A stretch of 6,047 nucleotides of DNA from a bacterium (GTDB lineage: Bacteria; Bacillota; Clostridia; Oscillospirales; Acutalibacteraceae): assembly GCA_020626545.1 (NCBI GenBank), contig JAHKZS010000131.1, positions 1-6,047 on the forward strand, written 5' to 3'. Position numbers and translations under genes: made by a program. The stretch's first letter is position 1. Every line of letters begins with the position of its first letter. The notes beneath the pieces were generated by a model, which had not been told where the DNA came from, did not search any database, and saw nothing but the letters and a program-made list of their open reading frames with translations. Of this stretch, positions 6,047 through 6,047 are shown in pieces.

Positions 6047-6047
6047 C

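Overview
The window looks like a piece of chromosome from a spore-forming member of the Clostridia, most likely a gut-type Ruminococcaceae/Oscillospirales relative. The evidence is the sporulation pair spmA-spmB, an AbrB-family regulator with a Cys4 tail, a BspA-like leucine-rich-repeat surface protein with bacterial Ig-like repeats, strong AGGAGG-type ribosome binding sites and a mid-GC codon style. The genus assignment is inference. There is no phage, insertion sequence, CRISPR array, tRNA or rRNA in the window.

Layout: (1) 1-1103 (+) is the 3' part of a Na+/phosphate cotransporter fused to a PhoU-like domain. It is cut by the left edge and followed by a strong intrinsic terminator. (2) A well-formed extended -10 promoter at 1178-1207 drives lepA (EF-4). 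Sixteen bases after lepA, without a terminator, comes a secreted BspA-like LRR/Ig-like protein; the two probably form an operon ending at a hairpin at 4562-4595. (3) That hairpin lies between convergent genes and has T-rich tails on both strands, so it can also end the leftward spmA-spmB operon (5712 down to 4623). (4) A 94-base divergent region (5713-5806) separates spmA from a complete 79-residue AbrB/SpoVT-type regulator (5807-6046). It contains candidate promoters in both directions, an inverted repeat and tandem TTGAC motifs.

Functionally these are separate units: phosphate uptake, translation plus a surface protein, and spore maturation beside a transition-state-type regulator. The divergent placement makes it plausible, but unproven, that the AbrB-like protein controls itself and spmAB. 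Two translation starts are revised from the longest reading frame. lepA is placed at TTG 1238 and spmA at ATG 5712, because both have the same CACAGGTGATT ribosome-binding segment with the same 4-base spacing. I see no convincing new biological system; the findings are mostly about context, regulation and start sites.
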